NCBI GenBank assembly: GCA_039105265.1 | Contig: JAPFFF010000059.1 | Coordinates: 801,209-865,208 of the forward strand | From: Tritrichomonas musculus | Taxonomy: Eukaryota > Parabasalia > Tritrichomonadida > Tritrichomonadidae | DNA: 64,000 nucleotides | Reading direction: 5' to 3' | Part shown: one piece after another, positions 61,253 through 64,000 of the stretch | Layout: each line of letters begins with the position of its first letter | Position numbering within the stretch: position 1 is the stretch's first letter | Program-made: the position numbers and the translations under genes | Notes under the pieces: model-generated | Databases searched by the model: none | What the model was told of the DNA's origin: nothing | The model's input: the letters and a program-made list of their open reading frames with translations, nothing else

Positions 61253-64000
61253 ATTGCAGTTGTAGTTTAATCTGATGGTTCAAATTGCAGTTGTAGCTGA
61301 ATCTGATGGTTCAAATTGCAGTTGTAGTTTAATCTGATAATTCAATTGCAGTTGTAGTTTAATCTGATGATTCAACTGCAGTTGTAGTTTAATCTGATGG
61401 TTCAAATTGCAGTTGTAGTTTAATCTGATGATTCAAATTGCAGTTGTAGTTTAATCTGATGGTTCAAATTGCAGTTGCAGCTGAATCTGATGGTTCAATT
61501 GCAGTTGTAGTTTAATCTGATAGTTCAATTGCAGTTGTAGTTTAATCTGATGGTTCAATTGCAGTTGTAGTTTAATCTAATGGTTCAATTTCAGTTGTAG
61601 CTTAATCTAATGGTTCAAATTGCAGTTGCAGCTGAATCTAATGGTTCAATTGAAGTTGTAGTTTAATCTGATGGTTCAATTGCAGTTGCAGCTGAATCTG
61701 ATGGTTCAAATTGCAGTTGTAGCTGAATCTAATGGTTCAACTGCAGTTGTAGTTTAATCTGATGATTCAACTGTAGTTGTAGTTTAATCTGATGGTTCAA
61801 TTGCAGTTGTAGTTTAATCTAATGGTTCAAATTGCAGTTGTAGTTTAATCTAATGGTTCAAATTGCAGTTGTAGCTGAATCTGATGGTTCAAATTGCAGT
61901 TGTAGTTTAATCTGATGGTTCAATTGCAGTTGTAGTTTAATCTAATGGTTCAAATTGCAGTTGCAGCTGAATCTAATGGTTCAATTCCAGTTGTAGTTTA
62001 ATCTGATGGTTCAAATTGCAGTTGCAGCTGAATCTAATGGTTCAATTGCAGTTGTAGTTTAATCTGATGGTTCAATTGCAGTTGCAGCTGAATCTGATGG
62101 TTCAATTGCAGTTGTAGTTTAATCTGATGGTTCAATTGCAGTTGTAGCTGAATCTGATGGTTCAATTGAAGTTGCAGCTGAATCTAATGGTTCAATTGCA
62201 GTTGTAGTTTAATCTGATGGTTCAAATTGCAGTTGTAGCTGAATCTGATGGTTCAAATTGCAGTTGTAGTTTAATCTGATAATTCAATTGCAGTTGTAGT
62301 TTAATCTGATGGTTCAATTGCAGTTGTAGTTTAATCTGATGGTTCAATTGCAGTTGTAGCTGAATCTGATGGTTCAATTGCAGTTGTAGTTTAATCTGAT
62401 GGTTCAATTGAAGTTGCAGCTGAATCTAATGGTTCAATTGCAGTTGTAGTTTAATCTGATGGTTCAAATTGCAGTTGTAGCTGAATCTGATGGTTCAAAT
62501 TGCAGTTGTAGCTGAATCTGATGGTTCAAATTGCAGTTGTAGCTGAATCTGATGGTTCAATTGCAGTTGCAGCTGAATCTAATGGTTCAATTGAAGTTGC
62601 AGCTGAATCTAATGGTTCAATTGCAGTTGTAGTTTAATCTGATGGTTCAAATTGCAGTTGTAGCTGAATCTGATGGTTCAAATTGCAGTTGTAGCTGAAT
62701 CTGATGGTTCAACTGCAGTTGTAGTTTAATCTAATGGTTCAATTGCAGTTGCAGCTGAATCTGATGGTTCAATTGCAGTTGTAGTTTAATCTGATGGTTC
62801 AATTGCAGTTGTAGTTTAATCTGATGGTTCAATTGCAGTTGTAGCTGAATCTGATGGTTCAATTGCAGTTGTAGTTTAATCTGATGGTTCAATTGAAGTT
62901 GCAGCTGAATCTGATGGTTCAATTGAAGTTGCAGCTGAATCTAATGGTTCAATTGCAGTTGTAGTTTAATCTGATGGTTCAAATTGCAGTTGTAGCTGAA
63001 TCTGATGGTTCAAATTGCAGTTGTAGCTGAATCTGATGGTTCAACTGCAGTTGTAGTTTAATCTAATGGTTCAATTGCAGTTGCAGCTGAATCTGATGGT
63101 TCAATTGCAGTTGTAGCTGAATCTGATGGTTCAAATTGCAGTTGTAGTTTAATCTGATGGTTCAATTGCAGTTGTAGCTGAATCTGATGGTTCAATTGCA
63201 GTTGTAGTTTAATCTGATGGTTCAATTGAAGTTGCAGCTGAATCTAATGGTTCAATTGCAGTTGTAGTTTAATCTGATGGTTCAAATTGCAGTTGTAGTT
63301 TAATCTAATGGTTCAATTGCAGTTGCAGCTGAATCTGATGGTTCAATTGCAGTTGTAGTTTAATCTGATGGTTCAATTGCAGTTGTAGTTTAATCTGATG
63401 GTTCAATTGCAGTTGTAGTTTAATCTGATGGTTCAAATTGCAGTTGTAGCTGAATCTGATGGTTCAAATTGCAGTTGTAGCTGAATCTAATGGTTCAACT
63501 GCAGTTGTAGCTGAATCTGATGGTTCAACTGCAGTTGTAGTTTAATCTAATGGTTCAAATTGCAGTTGCAGCTGAATCTGATGGTTCAATTGCAGTTGTA
63601 GTTTAATCTGATGGTTCAATTGCAGTTGTAGTTTAATCTGATGGTTCAATTGCAGTTGTAGTTTAATCTGATGGTTCAAATTGCAGTTGTAGTTTAATCT
63701 GATGGTTCAAATTGCAGTTGTAGCTGAATCTGATGGTTCAACTGCAGTTGTAGTTTAATCTGATGGTTCAATTGCAGTTGTAGTTTAATCTAATGGTTCA
63801 AATTGCAGTTACAGCTGAATCTAATGGTTCAATTCCAGTTGTAGTTTAATCTGATGGTTCAAATTGCAGTTGCAGCTGAATCTAATGGTTCAATTGCAGT
63901 TGTAGTTTAATCTGATGGTTCAATTGCAGTTGCAGCTGAATCTGATGGTTCAATTGCAGTTGTAGTTTAATCTGATGGTTCAATTGCAGTTGTAGCTGAA
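61253..64000. repeat. Type A satellite at the right window edge
   Basis: The stretch about 61,850-62,570 repeats about 59,870-60,655 (60,307 to 62,222, offset 1,915; 61 bp more before the two-monomer insertion). It includes a change seen only here, CAACTGTAG at 61,771-61,779, where all sister monomers have CTGCAG. From about 63,301 to the end the order matches about 68-737 at the start of the window, with one extra monomer. The array clearly continues past 64,000. Confidence 0.82.

Larger units (their letters stand above)
1..64000 (+). repeat. Uninterrupted 30/31-bp satellite array filling the window
   Basis: Every line of the window is made of the same monomer in the same orientation, about 2,100 copies. 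Constant pieces are AATCT, a TTCAA block and a TTGCAGTTG block. The common variable sites are GTAG or GCAG; CTGAAT or TTTAAT; CTGAT or CTAAT; GG, GA, AA or AG before TTC; CAATTG, CAACTG or CAAATTG; and TTGCAG or TTGAAG. The extra A in CAAATTG (or extra T in CAATTTG) gives 31 bp; all other forms are 30 bp. I saw no monomer of another length and no foreign insertion. Neither array edge lies inside the window, so total length is unknown. No known satellite family is recognised. Function cannot be read from sequence; centromeric, pericentromeric or subtelomeric heterochromatin are the usual settings. Confidence 0.99.

Noticed and set aside
1-64000. Plus-strand frame reading VAESDGSIAV in CTGAAT monomers
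   Set aside because: The TTTAAT monomers put a TAA in this frame and 31-bp monomers shift it, so no long frame results.
1-64000. CRISPR array (short repeats of about 30 bp)
   Set aside because: There are no unique spacers; every base belongs to the repeat, monomers adjoin directly, and no cas gene is present.
1-64000. Telomeric repeat or long yeast-type telomere
   Set aside because: The G+T bias is suggestive, but there are no runs of three or more G, the monomer is heterogeneous, and it shows multi-kilobase higher-order duplication, which is not how telomerase-made repeats look.
1-64000. Centromere protein B box in the monomer
   Set aside because: The known box needs CpG-containing TTCG and CGGG cores; no CpG is present.
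1-64000. Transposon, LTR element, rRNA or tRNA gene hidden in the array
   Set aside because: I read through for any break in the 30/31-bp rhythm on either strand and found none; no inverted or foreign segment is seen.
1-64000. Coding tandem-repeat gene (large repetitive protein)
   Set aside because: Frames are broken at least every 75 codons over the full 64 kb in all six frames, so a repeat-protein gene is not supported.

Overview
The whole 64 kb window is one uninterrupted head-to-tail satellite array. The monomer is 30 or 31 bp, about 2,100 monomers in all (64,000 divided by 30-31). I found no stretch of unique sequence, no gene, no RNA gene, no transposon and no inverted segment. The array runs off both ends of the window. 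This kind of DNA points to a eukaryotic nuclear genome (centromeric, pericentromeric, subtelomeric or another heterochromatic block) assembled from long reads. The sequence does not say which organism it is. The base is about one-third to two-fifths G+C. On the given strand T exceeds A and G exceeds C. I saw no CpG dinucleotide anywhere.

A monomer has two parts. The first is GTAG or GCAG, followed by CTGAAT or TTTAAT. The second runs from CTGAT (or CTAAT) through GG, GA, AA or AG to TTCAA, then TTGCAGTT. An extra A after TTCAA makes the 31-bp form. A small set of linked variants is reused throughout, so monomer types can serve as markers for higher-order structure.

Layout, from marker order: (1) 1-9,903 is about 1.6 periods of a 6,078-bp composite unit (type A: CAATTCCAG, GTTACAG and GATAATTC markers). 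(2) 9,904-14,861 passes into type B (AATTTCAG followed by GCTTAAT, GCAATTG and GATAGTTC markers), with a 242-bp eight-monomer module amplified up to three times. (3) 14,862-22,118 is a B-to-A segment repeated at 39,742-47,060. (4) 21,288-33,257 is again 6,078-bp periodic, and 23,355-36,503 as a whole repeats 1-13,148. (5) 35,036-38,763 is a tandem repeat of about 1,794 bp. (6) 47,061-53,723 is a B-type expansion with 3,216-bp and 5,278-bp spacings. (7) 54,021-61,252 is a tandem duplication of about 3,681 bp. (8) 61,253-64,000 returns to type A, and its last 700 bp match the start of the window.

The picture is nested unequal exchange and segmental amplification: 30 bp, 242 bp, about 3 kb, 6 kb and about 23-25 kb. 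No genes work together here. The short minus-strand open frames are by-products of a 30-bp period, begin at TTG only, and are not called as genes.
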